Positions 43,574-52,715 of a DNA stretch of 64,000 bases are shown piece after piece (positions within the stretch are counted from its first letter, which is position 1; each line of letters starts with the position of its first letter). Source of the stretch: Bryobacteraceae bacterium (GTDB lineage Bacteria > Acidobacteriota > Terriglobia > Bryobacterales > Bryobacteraceae); NCBI GenBank assembly GCA_019187195.1, contig JABAQT010000027.1, forward strand, positions 1 through 64,000, given 5' to 3'. Position numbers and translations under genes: made by a program. The notes below the pieces were generated by a model. That model made no database searches. It was not told the origin of the DNA and worked only from the letters and a program-made list of their open reading frames with translations.

Positions 43574-45214
43574 ATGCAATTCCCCGTCGGCCAGCGCGTC
43601 GGCGACTACGAGATCGTTGAGATCCTCGGCGCCGGTGGTATGGGCAAGGTATATAAGGTCCGCAACGTCCTCTCCGACCGCATCGAAGCGATGAAGGTGC
43701 TGCTGCCCGACCTGCAGGGCGACTCCCAACTCGCTGATCGCTTCCTGCGCGAAATCAAGGTGCAGGCCAGCCTCACTCATCCCAACATCGCCGCGCTCCA
43801 CACCGCTCTCACCTTCGAGAATCAACTTCTGATGGTGATGGAGTTCATCGACGGCATGTCCGTCGAGCAGATGATCGGGAAAGGGCCGCTTCCGCTGCCG
43901 CGCGCCCTCGACTACACCATCCAGGTCCTGCAGGCGCTCGGCTACGCGCACTCGCGCGGCGTCATCCATCGCGACATCAAGCCGGCCAACATGATGGTGA
44001 CGCGCGACGGCGTGGTGAAACTCATGGACTTCGGCATCGCCAAGATGCGCGCCGATAAGCGCCTGACGCAAACCGGCCACACGGTCGGATCGCTGTTCTA
44101 CATGTCGCCCGAGCAGATCCGCGGCGACCGCGAACTCGACCCCCGAGCCGACCTCTATTCGCTTGGCGTCGCTCTCTACGAGATCACCACCGGTAAACGC
44201 CCCTTCGAAGGTACCAGCGACTACAGCATCATGGCCGCGCACCTTCAGCAGAACCCCGTGCCGCCCATTCAAGTGGACCCTTCGCTCCCGGAGATGCTGA
44301 ACGAGATCATCCTCATGTCGATTGCCAAGGACCCGGCGGGACGATTTCAATCGGCTGACGCCTTCCGCAACGCGCTCTCCAATGTCCTTGGCGGCATTCA
44401 GGGAGCGGTGACGGCGAAGGCCTCTCCGCAACCGGCCGCCGCGCCCGCCGCCGCCACGCCACCGCCTCCGCAACCCTCATCCGCCCCTTCGGGATCGAAG
44501 CGCGGCGTCTACATGGCCCTCGGTTCGCTCGTCACCGTCGGCATACTCGCCTTTGCGGCATTCCAGGTTCCGAAGTGGTTTGGCACCAAAGCAGCGGATG
44601 GGCAACAGCCCCAGCCTCCCGCCATCGAGCAGCCGCAACAAACCCCGCCCGTCGTGCAACAGCAGCCGCAACCGCAGCAACAGCCGGAGCCCCCGCAAAC
44701 CGCCGCTCCGGCCCCGGAGAATCCGCCGGCAGCAAAGCCGCAAACTATCCCGCCTATTCCGCGCGCGCAAACGCAGCCGCCGGTCCGGCAGCCACCAGCG
44801 CAACACCAGACCGCCGCTCCGGCGCAACAGCAGCAGCCACCTCCGCAACAGCAGCAGCAACAGCAGACGGTGGCGCCCCGTCCGGCCGAACCTCCGCCCC
44901 CCGCGCAGGCTCAGCCGTCCAGCGCACCGGCCCCGGTGGACGCCGCCGGCCTCGAAGCCGTTCGCGAACGCATGATGAAGCTTGCCACCCGTGTGGGAGC
45001 GGTGCAGGCCAAAGCCAAGAGGATCGAATCCGAACAACGCTCTCAAGGCCTCGGCATGCGCTCGGATGTGATTTCCGGCATCGGCCGCATGACCTTCTTC
45101 ATGGATGAAGTCGAGAAGAATCTGAACAACGGCAACGCCGCCGCGGCGCGGTCCGCGCTGCAGAAGGCGGATCGCGAAACGGAAACACTCGAGCGGATTC
45201 TCGGAATTATTTAG
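43574..45214 (+). CDS. Membrane Ser/Thr protein kinase (PknB/Hanks type) with Gln/Pro-rich extracytoplasmic linker
   Basis: 546 residues. Kinase domain ~11-275: Gly-rich loop GAGGMG at 19-24, Lys41 in AMKVLL, catalytic HRDIKPAN with Asp134, DFG at 152-154, and GHTVGSLFYMSPEQ in the activation segment. A Pro/Ala-rich juxtamembrane leads to one transmembrane helix at ~311-330. Beyond it, residues ~340-455 are almost entirely Pro, Gln and Ala, and the last ~85 residues form a helical domain (DAAGLEAVRERMMKLATRV). Probably a sensor kinase whose outer domain reads envelope state; paired with the CsgG-like gene. The Gln/Pro codon run (about 44600-44900) is a low-complexity coding repeat. Confidence 0.93.
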   Translation: MQFPVGQRVGDYEIVEILGAGGMGKVYKVRNVLSDRIEAMKVLLPDLQGDSQLADRFLREIKVQASLTHPNIAALHTALTFENQLLMVMEFIDGMSVEQMIGKGPLPLPRALDYTIQVLQALGYAHSRGVIHRDIKPANMMVTRDGVVKLMDFGIAKMRADKRLTQTGHTVGSLFYMSPEQIRGDRELDPRADLYSLGVALYEITTGKRPFEGTSDYSIMAAHLQQNPVPPIQVDPSLPEMLNEIILMSIAKDPAGRFQSADAFRNALSNVLGGIQGAVTAKASPQPAAAPAAATPPPPQPSSAPSGSKRGVYMALGSLVTVGILAFAAFQVPKWFGTKAADGQQPQPPAIEQPQQTPPVVQQQPQPQQQPEPPQTAAPAPENPPAAKPQTIPPIPRAQTQPPVRQPPAQHQTAAPAQQQQPPPQQQQQQQTVAPRPAEPPPPAQAQPSSAPAPVDAAGLEAVRERMMKLATRVGAVQAKAKRIESEQRSQGLGMRSDVISGIGRMTFFMDEVEKNLNNGNAAAARSALQKADRETETLERILGII

Positions 45215-47060
45215 CCGTCCACGGCTGCGCGTAGCTCGGCCGGTTGACGAACAGGCGCATACCCAACTCCAGCCGGATCGACGTGGCGGGCGGAAGCTCC
45301 ACCGTCAGCCATTGTCCCTTTTGGGGAGACGTGAATTCATGCTGCCCGTATGCGCCCGCCTCGATGATGAGGCGCCGCGTGTGAGCCGCGCTGATGTTCA
45401 CCAGGCGGACAACAGCGCGGTCCGGAGCGAGTTTCTCCACCAGCGCCGCGACGTCCTCGGGAAGGCCGGGGCGCTTGCGGTCCGCGTCATAGTACCGCAC
45501 GCGCGCCATCAGCAGTCCGCCGTTGAAGGACAGATCGGGCGCGCCCGTAGTCATCTGCGCGAGGCCGTTCGTAAAGACGGGATTCTGTTCGGTGACGGTC
45601 TGGCTTTTCCATTCATGTTCGAACGTCCCGCGAATCCGCTCCAGGTTGCGAGCCATCTGGCTGTACTCGGCGGCAAGCACTTTCACCGGCCAGTCCGGAT
45701 TGTCCCCGCCAAGATAGAGCAGGTGCGGAGCCTCGTTGTGCCGGTTCTGGTTCCGGTGCGTGATGTTGTCCTCGACCTTGCGCCAGTCCACGGGGGAGCC
45801 ATCCGGCCGCCAGACCTCCTGCCCGGGCTTGGGCGGATCCGGGCTTTGCGCGTACGCATAGGGGCGCGGCCCGCTGCGCGCGTTCTTCAACACCCGCTGG
45901 AGGCGATCCCAGTCCTCCGCCTCCATCGAGAGGTTCCATAGATGGCTGAGTATGTACGGCTCGAGCGGGCGGAAATCTTCCCACCCGTTCGGACCCACAC
46001 GGTAGGGAACCAGGAGATTCCCGTCCACAATACGCGCGCGGTTCAGCAGTACGTCCACCTGCGAGCGCAGCAAGCCGATATACTTCCTGTCGCCGCTCAA
46101 CAGGTATGCCGATTCCGTCGCGGTGATGAGGGCGTTGAACATGATCTCGATGGAATAGCGGCTGTTCCATCCGAACTGGCCGCCCCACCACTGGCCCCCG
46201 CGATACTCGCCCGTCTTGCCGCTCAGCCCCACGTTATCGGGGATGATGCCGTTGTTCGCGCGGATGCGCTCCATCCAGGCGTCCACATACTCGAGCACCC
46301 ATCGTTTGTACTTTTCGTCGCCGGTAAGCAGATAGGCGTGCGTAATGAGCCCGGTGACGGCAAGGTTGTTCGGCACATCGCCCCGGCAGATCATTTCATC
46401 GAACAAAGGTTGCAGGTCCGCGACGCGCGCGGCATCCACCTGCTTCACCCGGGGATAGAGGCTGGCATGTCCGTAGATCAGCATGTAGGAGCCATCCTCG
46501 TGGAAGCTGGGACCTTCGCTCCCGGTCCAGGGCGAGCGCATAATGTGGTGGACGGGATCATAGTTGCGCGCGGCCGGATCCTCATTTAGATAGAACCCGG
46601 CGAAGCGGCGGGCGCGGAGCAGGTTTTCAGGGATGTCCGGATCAGCGAGCGCGAAGTTCTGAAAGCTGACGTACCCCTCGCTCAGGTGCAGCATATCGTA
46701 GTGCTTGACGAACTCCATCCGGACCGCGCCCCGCTCATAGGTCCAGCGGCGCGTCGTCCCATTCCAGCCTTCGATGCTCCTGTCAAACGCCTGGCGCCCT
46801 CCTCCGAGAGCGTGGAACAGCGGCCAGTTGCCGAACGTTTCGTAATCGTCATCAATCTTGCCGCCCTTCTTCAACACGCCGCCGGGCAGCGTGAAGACCC
46901 GCCAGAACTCGTCCGCCGCGCTGTTCATGGATCCGATGAGCTGACGCTGGAGGACGGCCCAGGCGGGAGGCGCGCCGTGTTCGCCGGCGCGAATCACGGA
47001 CTGCGTCTGGCCGCTGAGCAGACGGCCGGCAAGGAACATCATCAGGAGGGCGCGCGTCAT
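45207..47060 (-). CDS. Secreted alpha-helical (six-hairpin-like) protein, possible polysaccharide-active enzyme
   Basis: 617 residues with leader MTRALLMMFLAGRLLSG. The body is rich in aromatic, helical repeats typical of (alpha/alpha)6 barrels (EYVDAWMERIRANNGIIPDN, IEIMFNALITATESAYLLSG, LEPYILSHLWNLSMEAEDWD), and ends in a beta domain (LPPATSIRLELGMRLFV). No catalytic residues can be named. Glycan lyase or hydrolase is a guess from fold. Its 3' end overlaps the kinase gene 3' end by 8 bases (convergent). Confidence 0.7.
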   Translation of the reverse strand: MTRALLMMFLAGRLLSGQTQSVIRAGEHGAPPAWAVLQRQLIGSMNSAADEFWRVFTLPGGVLKKGGKIDDDYETFGNWPLFHALGGGRQAFDRSIEGWNGTTRRWTYERGAVRMEFVKHYDMLHLSEGYVSFQNFALADPDIPENLLRARRFAGFYLNEDPAARNYDPVHHIMRSPWTGSEGPSFHEDGSYMLIYGHASLYPRVKQVDAARVADLQPLFDEMICRGDVPNNLAVTGLITHAYLLTGDEKYKRWVLEYVDAWMERIRANNGIIPDNVGLSGKTGEYRGGQWWGGQFGWNSRYSIEIMFNALITATESAYLLSGDRKYIGLLRSQVDVLLNRARIVDGNLLVPYRVGPNGWEDFRPLEPYILSHLWNLSMEAEDWDRLQRVLKNARSGPRPYAYAQSPDPPKPGQEVWRPDGSPVDWRKVEDNITHRNQNRHNEAPHLLYLGGDNPDWPVKVLAAEYSQMARNLERIRGTFEHEWKSQTVTEQNPVFTNGLAQMTTGAPDLSFNGGLLMARVRYYDADRKRPGLPEDVAALVEKLAPDRAVVRLVNISAAHTRRLIIEAGAYGQHEFTSPQKGQWLTVELPPATSIRLELGMRLFVNRPSYAQPWTAK

Positions 47061-47134
47061 TTCGTCCTCATCGTATCCTACCCCGGCAGGTAATATGATC
47101 CGCCCGCGGTTCGATCTGATAGAGTACCGTGCAT

Positions 47135-48256
47135 ATGCACAGACGAGGCTTTCTCCCGCTGCTGGGGGCCGCCCTGGCCCCGGCGAAAACCTACCGCGTC
47201 GCCATTGCCGGAGCGACAGGGCGCGGAGATTTCGGGCACGACTGGGACGTGGCCTGGAACGGCATTCCCGGCGTCGAGATAGTGGCCGTTTCCGATCCCG
47301 ATGAGCAGGGGCGGGCGCGCGCGGCCGCGCGGAGCCGCGCCCGCAGGACCTATGACGGTTACCGCCGGATGATTGAGAAGGAAAAGCCGGATATCGTGAC
47401 CATCTGTCCGCGCTGGCTCGACCAGCGCGTGGCCATGGCCGAGGCGGCGGCGGAGGCCGGAGCGCACATGTTGATCGAGAAGCCGCTGGCGCTCAGCCTC
47501 GAGGACGCCGACCGGATTGTCTCTCTCGCCGAGCGTCATGGGGTGAAAGTTCAGGTGGGGCATACGGCACGGGTCGTGCCTCTTACCGTGCGGACGCGCG
47601 AACTGGTGCGGCGCGGCGAGTTGGGCGTGCTGCTGGAGATGCGGGCGAGAGGAAAGGAAGACAAGCGCGCGGGCGGCGAGGATATGATGGTGCTGGGCAC
47701 TCACTGCTTTGACCTGATGCGGTACTTTGCGGCCGATCCGCAATGGGTATTCGCGAGCGTGTATGAGAAGGGCCGCGCCGTGGACCGCGGGATGGCACGC
47801 AGAGCAACTGAGCCGGTGGGAAACGTGGCCGGAGACGACATCGCCGCCATGTTCCGCTTTCACGGGGGCGTTCCCGGTTACTTCGGATCCAAGTCAAGCG
47901 ATGTCCCGCGCAACGGCCGGTTCGGTGTGACGCTATATGGCAGCAAGGGGATGGCGTACGTGCCATTGACCGCTGTTCCGGGCGCGCCGCCCTATGTGAT
48001 GCGCGATCCCTCGTGGGCCGGCGCCCATTGGGAGCGCGTGGAATATCCCCCGGGAGCGAGAGCGCCCTCGCGCGAAGAGACGAACGCGCTGATGGCCGCG
48101 GATCTGATCGAAGCAATAGAAAAAGGGAGGGAACCCGTTTGCAGCGCCCGCGATGCGCGGTGGACCATCGAGATGGTTGCCGGCGTGTACCAATCGCATT
48201 TCCGCGGCGCGCCGGTGCGTTTTCCGCTGGAAGAACGCCGGGGCGCAATGCTGTAG
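47135..48256 (+). CDS. Gfo/Idh/MocA family oxidoreductase, exported
   Basis: 373 residues from ATG 47135 (GTG 47129 is an alternative). The leader carries twin Arg (MHRRGFLPLLGAALAPA). The Rossmann fold follows (YRVAIAGATGRGDFG), with the EKPLA motif (MLIEKPLALSLEDADRI) and a C-terminal catalytic-type segment EDMMVLGTHCFDLMRYFAAD. Members oxidise or rearrange sugars and inositols with bound NAD(P). Secreted members are common in this phylum. Substrate unknown; starts divergently from the six-hairpin gene. Confidence 0.9.
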   Translation: MHRRGFLPLLGAALAPAKTYRVAIAGATGRGDFGHDWDVAWNGIPGVEIVAVSDPDEQGRARAAARSRARRTYDGYRRMIEKEKPDIVTICPRWLDQRVAMAEAAAEAGAHMLIEKPLALSLEDADRIVSLAERHGVKVQVGHTARVVPLTVRTRELVRRGELGVLLEMRARGKEDKRAGGEDMMVLGTHCFDLMRYFAADPQWVFASVYEKGRAVDRGMARRATEPVGNVAGDDIAAMFRFHGGVPGYFGSKSSDVPRNGRFGVTLYGSKGMAYVPLTAVPGAPPYVMRDPSWAGAHWERVEYPPGARAPSREETNALMAADLIEAIEKGREPVCSARDARWTIEMVAGVYQSHFRGAPVRFPLEERRGAML

Positions 48257-48317
48257 CGGACGGACGACTCCCGGGCGGTGATCTGATCCGCCTCCGGATT
48301 CCGCCTTAACATATAGC

Positions 48318-48977
48318 ATGCGCCCATCCGACAAACGTATCTTTCTCGATGCCGCGGCTCACTTCCAGGTCTGGATCCTGGTGCGCCGCACCAACCCGGC
48401 GTCCTTACGCTACGTTGGCCAGGCGGGATACACTCCGAAGCGCATCGACTGCAAAGCGAAGACAGCCGATATCGACATTCCGCCGTACACGCTGGCCGGA
48501 CTGGTGGTGGATCCTCGCATTCATCCGCGAGCCTTCAAACCAGGCAAGGAGTCAAAGGCGCTCGCCGCCTGGAAAGCCATGGAACCGCTCATCGGCCACG
48601 CCTACAAAGTGGACGAGGACAGGAACTCGAAGCACTACGGGTGCCTTCGCCTCGACGGCAATTACATCCACGGCGATTACGATCTCTACGACATCATCGA
48701 CATCAGCCAGCCCCGCCGCAATCTGGCGGCCGTCGAAACACTGCACGGGCAACCCCACCGCCGCGGCGCGAAACTACTGGCTGTGCAACAGTACGTGAAC
48801 GAACGCATGGGAACTCCCATGGTCCAGCACGGCGGCGAAGCGCAATACGCGGACCATTCCGAACAGGCCATCGACGCCTTCGGACCCAACGGGGAAGACG
48901 TCACCATTCTGAACGAGTTCAGCCTGCGCGCCTGGTACGAACAACGCTTCGGAGGGCGCCAGACTCTCGGCCACTAA
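48318..48977 (+). CDS. Small protein resembling edema factor/ExoY nucleotidyl cyclase domain
   Basis: 219 residues, cytoplasmic-looking (no leader or helix). I see the residue pattern of the anthrax edema factor/ExoY class: two lysines seven apart (Lys41 and Lys48 in TPKRIDCKAKT), then AGLVVDP; a metal-type Asp pair in GDYDLYDI (Asp120, Asp122); and a His-Gly-x-Glu motif in MVQHGGEAQY (His171, Glu174), followed by AIDAFGPNGEDVTILNEF, close to the family end segment. In edema factor and ExoY the lysine spacing is also seven. The usual Asn six residues after the His is Tyr177 here, and the protein is much shorter than ExoY (~378). If real, it is a stand-alone compact cyclase-like fold; activity is unproven. 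Confidence 0.45.
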   Translation: MRPSDKRIFLDAAAHFQVWILVRRTNPASLRYVGQAGYTPKRIDCKAKTADIDIPPYTLAGLVVDPRIHPRAFKPGKESKALAAWKAMEPLIGHAYKVDEDRNSKHYGCLRLDGNYIHGDYDLYDIIDISQPRRNLAAVETLHGQPHRRGAKLLAVQQYVNERMGTPMVQHGGEAQYADHSEQAIDAFGPNGEDVTILNEFSLRAWYEQRFGGRQTLGH

Positions 48978-49849
48978 CGCCGCCCGCGCCTCGGGTAGGT
49001 CGAACGCACCGCCAGAATGTGAGCCAACCCGCGCGTGCTGTTATAGAAGCCCACCGTGCAGTTCAGCCGGAAGAAATAGGCGTCGCCGGGCTTGGCCGGA
49101 TGACGTCCCTCGACGCCGTCCATGCCGCCGCCCGCGACCATGTCGCCCGTGCCGTCGAGCAACACGTAGATCTCTTCCTCGTTGTCGTGATGATGCGGAA
49201 AGTTTGTTCCGCCCGGGGCGAACTCCATGACATACAGGCTGGTGAGCAGATGGCCGGCCGCGATGCGGTCGCGCGTGCTGTCCACCCCGCCCATCATCAG
49301 TTGGTAGACCACCGAATCCGGATGCCCGCCAACCGTCTGCTTCTTCACATCATCCCAGTTGGCGACCTCGAACTTCGCCGGAGGCGGCGTGCCGGGTGGA
49401 ATTCTGAAGCCCATGACAAAAGCGCGCAGCGGCGACGAAGAGTTGTTCGACAGCGAATGGTCAACCGTCGCCGGCAGGTACATAAAGTCATGCTTTTTGA
49501 CGGGCGCCGTCTCCTTCGCATGATGAACCAGGCCGCTGCCTTCCATGATGACGTACACCTGTTCCTCCGCCGGATAGTTCACCGTCTTGCAACTACCGCC
49601 CGCGGCTATCGTCACCTCTCCGTATCGCGCGACCCCGCGCACAATCGCTGTCCCGGAATCGCCCGCGCCGAATAGAGGCTTGTACAGGCAGGTGGACGTG
49701 GTGAGATCGGAATCCTTCGCCGCCACATCCGGTATGTGGCGGTACAGGAAAGTAGGGTCCACCTTGCGGTGCGGCGCGTCCGCGGCCATCACAATTCCGG
49801 CGGCAGCCAACCCCACGAACGCTATCAATATGAAACGTAGTTGAGCCAT
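48974..49849 (-). CDS. Secreted two-cupin protein
   Basis: 291 residues with leader MAQLRFILIAFVGLAAAG. Two cupin units are visible: AEEQVYVIMEGSGLVHHAKE with PVKKHDFMYLPATVDHSLSN, and GGTNFPHHHDNEEEIYVLLD with AKPGDAYFFRLNCTVGFYN. The second has a clear His-His-Glu metal site (HHHDNEEEIY). Secreted bicupins often bind metals or act as small oxygenases or isomerases. It overlaps the preceding gene's 3' end by four bases (convergent). Function unknown. Confidence 0.8.
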   Translation of the reverse strand: MAQLRFILIAFVGLAAAGIVMAADAPHRKVDPTFLYRHIPDVAAKDSDLTTSTCLYKPLFGAGDSGTAIVRGVARYGEVTIAAGGSCKTVNYPAEEQVYVIMEGSGLVHHAKETAPVKKHDFMYLPATVDHSLSNNSSSPLRAFVMGFRIPPGTPPPAKFEVANWDDVKKQTVGGHPDSVVYQLMMGGVDSTRDRIAAGHLLTSLYVMEFAPGGTNFPHHHDNEEEIYVLLDGTGDMVAGGGMDGVEGRHPAKPGDAYFFRLNCTVGFYNSTRGLAHILAVRSTYPRRGRR

Positions 49850-49910
49850 TATCCCTCCTCGTTGTAAGAGACGGTTACGATTGTATCGTCAAACCCCGGC
49901 CATGGCGCGG

Positions 49911-52550
49911 CTACGGTGTCAATAGCCCTCTCACGAGAAACACCGCCATCTGGCCGCGCGTGTTCAAATCGTTCGGGCAGTACGCCGTCGGCGTGCACCC
50001 GCTGGTGATGCCCAGTTCCTTCAGCTTCTGGATATAGTTGAAGAACACGTTCCCGGTGACGACGTCGTCAAACAGCGGCGCCGTAAGGAAAGGGAATGTT
50101 TCCGCATAGGTAACTCCCAGACGCGCCCTTACAATAAACGCCGCCATCTGGCCGCGCGTCACTGTGTCATCCGGGCAATAGGCGGTGGTGGTGCACCCGT
50201 TGGTGACGCCGATTTCGCGCAGTTTTTGAATGTAGCGGAAGTAAGGATGCCCCGTCCCCACGTCGGAGAAATATGGCGTCCCCGGGAAAGTGAAGGTCTC
50301 CCCGTAGAGCGCGCGAATCAGGAAAGCCGCCATCTCCGAGCGCGTCATCGGAGCTTCCGGACAATACTGAGTCCCGCCGCAGCCCGCGCTGATGCCGTCC
50401 AGTTTCAGCAGGGTTATGGAATCGAAAAACAGGTGGCTCAACGGCACATCGGTGAACACCGGTTCGGCGGAAAGCGCTTTCTGAACCACCTGCCACCATT
50501 GTCCGCCCACCACTATATAGCCGCTGCGCGGTACGGACCCGATGTTTGGGGGAACCGAGAATCCCAGCGTTCCCGAGCCCACTCCCGCCGTGGAAGTTGT
50601 CAGCGCGATCCAGGAAGGAGTAGCGGTTGCGCTCCACTGGCAGGTTGCGCCGGACGCCGCGATCGCCAGTTGGTAGGAGCCTCCGGCGGCCGCCAGAGTG
50701 AAGTCGTTGCCCGTGAGGCTGAAAACGCATCCCCCGGCGGCCTGAGTGATCGTGAAAGGCACATCGCCGATCGTCAGAGTGGCTCCGCGCGGCGTGCTGT
50801 TGGTGTTCGCCTCCACGCGGAAGCGCACGCTTCCATTTCCCGCGCCGGATGCTCCTGACACCACCGTTACCCAACCCGCGTTCGACGCCGCCTGCCAGGC
50901 GCACCCGCTCGCGGCCGAAACGTTCACTTTCCGCAAGTCGCCCGTAGCCGCTACAGTGGTAGCGTTGCTGCTAAGCAGGTAACCGCACACCGGAGCGGGG
51001 GCGAAGGACGCGGCGACAGAGCGCGGCGCGATCATGCTCAATTCGGCGGGATTCGACGCGCCGCTGATATCCCCGCTCCATCCGCTGAATACATATCCGG
51101 CGGCGGGCGCGGCGGTCAGGGAAACAGTAGTCCCGGCATTATAGAATCCATCGGCGGAGGCGGGATTCGCCTGGACACTGCCGGAACCGCCCGCGATGGA
51201 GGCGCTCAGCAGGTACTGTGTGTTGAAATACGCGGTCAGTGTCACCGGATTCGCGGGCGTATTGACGCCGTGCGCCTGCGCCCCCGAGTCACTCCAACTC
51301 GAGAACACCTGCCGCGTGCCGCCCGAACCCTGAGGAGAAATAGCGGCCACCGTATGCACGGTTGCGGGAGCCCAGGCAAATATCTGCTGCCCGGTGTAGG
51401 TGACGCCGTCCACCTGGAACGTCAACCCGGGCGGCGATGTCTGAACCGTCACCTGGACATCCGTGGGTGTGTAGGAGACGCGGTAAACCGCCCCTCGAGT
51501 CAGATAGTAGAGGCTGGCATCCGGTCCGATCTTAAGATCCACGGGATGCGAAATCCCCGTCGCAAATTCCGCCGCCTGCCGGTTGACGGGATCAAGCACG
51601 CGGATCCAGCCGGCACAGTAATCGGCGAAAAAGTATTTCCCGACATAGGAAACGGGAAACGTCGCGGCCGAGGGATTATAGAATGCTCCGCCGGCGATCG
51701 AACAGGCGTTGCCCGAATGATCATACGCGTAAAGCGGAGCCGTGTTCGGATTGTCATATCCCGATTGCTTAGTCGTAGCCTCCCATGCCGGCCAACCATA
51801 GTTCGATCCGGCAATCCCGTCGTTGATCTCCTCCCATGTGTTCTCGCCTACGTCATTGATGAACATCCGGCCGGTGCCAGGCTGGAAGGCGAAGGTGAAC
51901 GGATTGCGCAGCCCGATCGCCCAGATCGCCTGGTTGATTCCGCTGGTCTGATTCGCGAATGGATTCCCTTGCGGGATCCCTCCATCGGGGTTGATCCGCA
52001 GAATCTTCCCCAGCAGGTTCGTGAGATTCTGCGAGTTCGCCCGGTTGGCGTTCTCGCCCACCGCAATGTACAGCTTTCCATCCGGTCCGAAATGAATCGC
52101 GCCCCCGTTGTGGTTCGTGGCGCCGCTCAGGTCGTTCAACGTCAGAATTATTTGCTCGCTGTTTGGCAGGGCTTCATCGCCGCTCGCGGTGAACCGGCTC
52201 ACCTGGTTGTGTCTCGGCGTCGTGGTTACCGTGTAGTAGACATACACGTAGTTGTTGCTCGCAAAGTTTGGATCGAAAGCCACTCCCAGCAATCCCCGCT
52301 CGCCGTCCGAATCCACCGGAACCGTCAGAAACGGGGTGGACAGAAGCCGGCCATTCTTGATCACTCTCAACTTCCCGCCCTGCTCGCAAACGAACAGCCG
52401 CCCGTCGGGAGCGAACGCCATCGCGGTGGCGGAGGAAAGAGGTGTGGAGTCCGCCGGAATCAGCGCTTCGGAAAATCCGGCAGGCAGGTTGGCAGCACAG
52501 GCGAGCCCCCTGATGAGAGCAATCGCGGCGAAGAAATAGGAAAAAAGCAT
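49911..52550 (-). CDS. Secreted glucose/sorbosone dehydrogenase-type propeller with bacterial repeat, BACON-like and SLH domains
   Basis: 879 residues from ATG 52550, preceded by GGGGAG. After the leader, residues ~25-360 form a GSDH six-bladed propeller (GLLGVAFDPNFASNNYVYVY, NHNGGAIHFGPDGKLYIAVG, WAIGLRNPFTFAFQPGTGRM). Next are two InlB-type repeats (AAPAAGYVFSGWSGDISG), two BACON-like domains (CAWQAASNAGWVTV and CQWSATATPSWIAL), and three SLH-like repeats at the C-terminus, each with a Cys pair (GCGGTQYCPE, GCTTTAYCPD, GCTPTAYCPN) and MTRSEMAAFLIRAL-type helices. Probably anchored on the cell surface and possibly PQQ-dependent. Confidence 0.88.
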   Translation of the reverse strand: MLFSYFFAAIALIRGLACAANLPAGFSEALIPADSTPLSSATAMAFAPDGRLFVCEQGGKLRVIKNGRLLSTPFLTVPVDSDGERGLLGVAFDPNFASNNYVYVYYTVTTTPRHNQVSRFTASGDEALPNSEQIILTLNDLSGATNHNGGAIHFGPDGKLYIAVGENANRANSQNLTNLLGKILRINPDGGIPQGNPFANQTSGINQAIWAIGLRNPFTFAFQPGTGRMFINDVGENTWEEINDGIAGSNYGWPAWEATTKQSGYDNPNTAPLYAYDHSGNACSIAGGAFYNPSAATFPVSYVGKYFFADYCAGWIRVLDPVNRQAAEFATGISHPVDLKIGPDASLYYLTRGAVYRVSYTPTDVQVTVQTSPPGLTFQVDGVTYTGQQIFAWAPATVHTVAAISPQGSGGTRQVFSSWSDSGAQAHGVNTPANPVTLTAYFNTQYLLSASIAGGSGSVQANPASADGFYNAGTTVSLTAAPAAGYVFSGWSGDISGASNPAELSMIAPRSVAASFAPAPVCGYLLSSNATTVAATGDLRKVNVSAASGCAWQAASNAGWVTVVSGASGAGNGSVRFRVEANTNSTPRGATLTIGDVPFTITQAAGGCVFSLTGNDFTLAAAGGSYQLAIAASGATCQWSATATPSWIALTTSTAGVGSGTLGFSVPPNIGSVPRSGYIVVGGQWWQVVQKALSAEPVFTDVPLSHLFFDSITLLKLDGISAGCGGTQYCPEAPMTRSEMAAFLIRALYGETFTFPGTPYFSDVGTGHPYFRYIQKLREIGVTNGCTTTAYCPDDTVTRGQMAAFIVRARLGVTYAETFPFLTAPLFDDVVTGNVFFNYIQKLKELGITSGCTPTAYCPNDLNTRGQMAVFLVRGLLTP

Positions 52551-52587
52551 GACACTCCCCTTTACCACCTGGGGTACGAAGCCCTGA

Positions 52588-52632
52588 TGGTACTGGTCCC
52601 AAAGTTAACACACAAGACGAATACCAGTACCA
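52588..52632. promoter_or_regulatory. Perfect 10-base inverted repeat in the divergent gap
   Basis: TGGTACTGGT (52588-52597) and ACCAGTACCA (52623-52632) are exact reverse complements 25 bases apart, between the GSDH-type gene (ATG 52550, minus) and the small protein gene (ATG 52716, plus). The spacing suits a dimeric regulator or a looped operator. The binding protein is unknown. Confidence 0.5.
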
Positions 52633-52661
52633 AGGATTGTTCATATGACTCTTGTTCCCTG

Positions 52662-52690
52662 TTGAAACAAGCTGTATAGTTGAATAAAGT
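52662..52690 (+). promoter_or_regulatory. Putative sigma-70 promoter of the small protein
   Basis: TTGAAA at 52662-52667 and TAAAGT at 52685-52690 are separated by 17 bases. GGAGGAGG (52701-52708) then precedes ATG 52716 by seven bases. Prediction from consensus only. Confidence 0.4.
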
Positions 52691-52715
52691 TTGCAGTTTC
52701 GGAGGAGGATGCTAT

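Noticed and set aside
44600..44900. CAG/CCG-rich repetitive stretch as CRISPR or mobile repeat
   Set aside because: It is an in-frame Pro/Gln linker of the kinase with irregular codon repeats and no spacer pattern.
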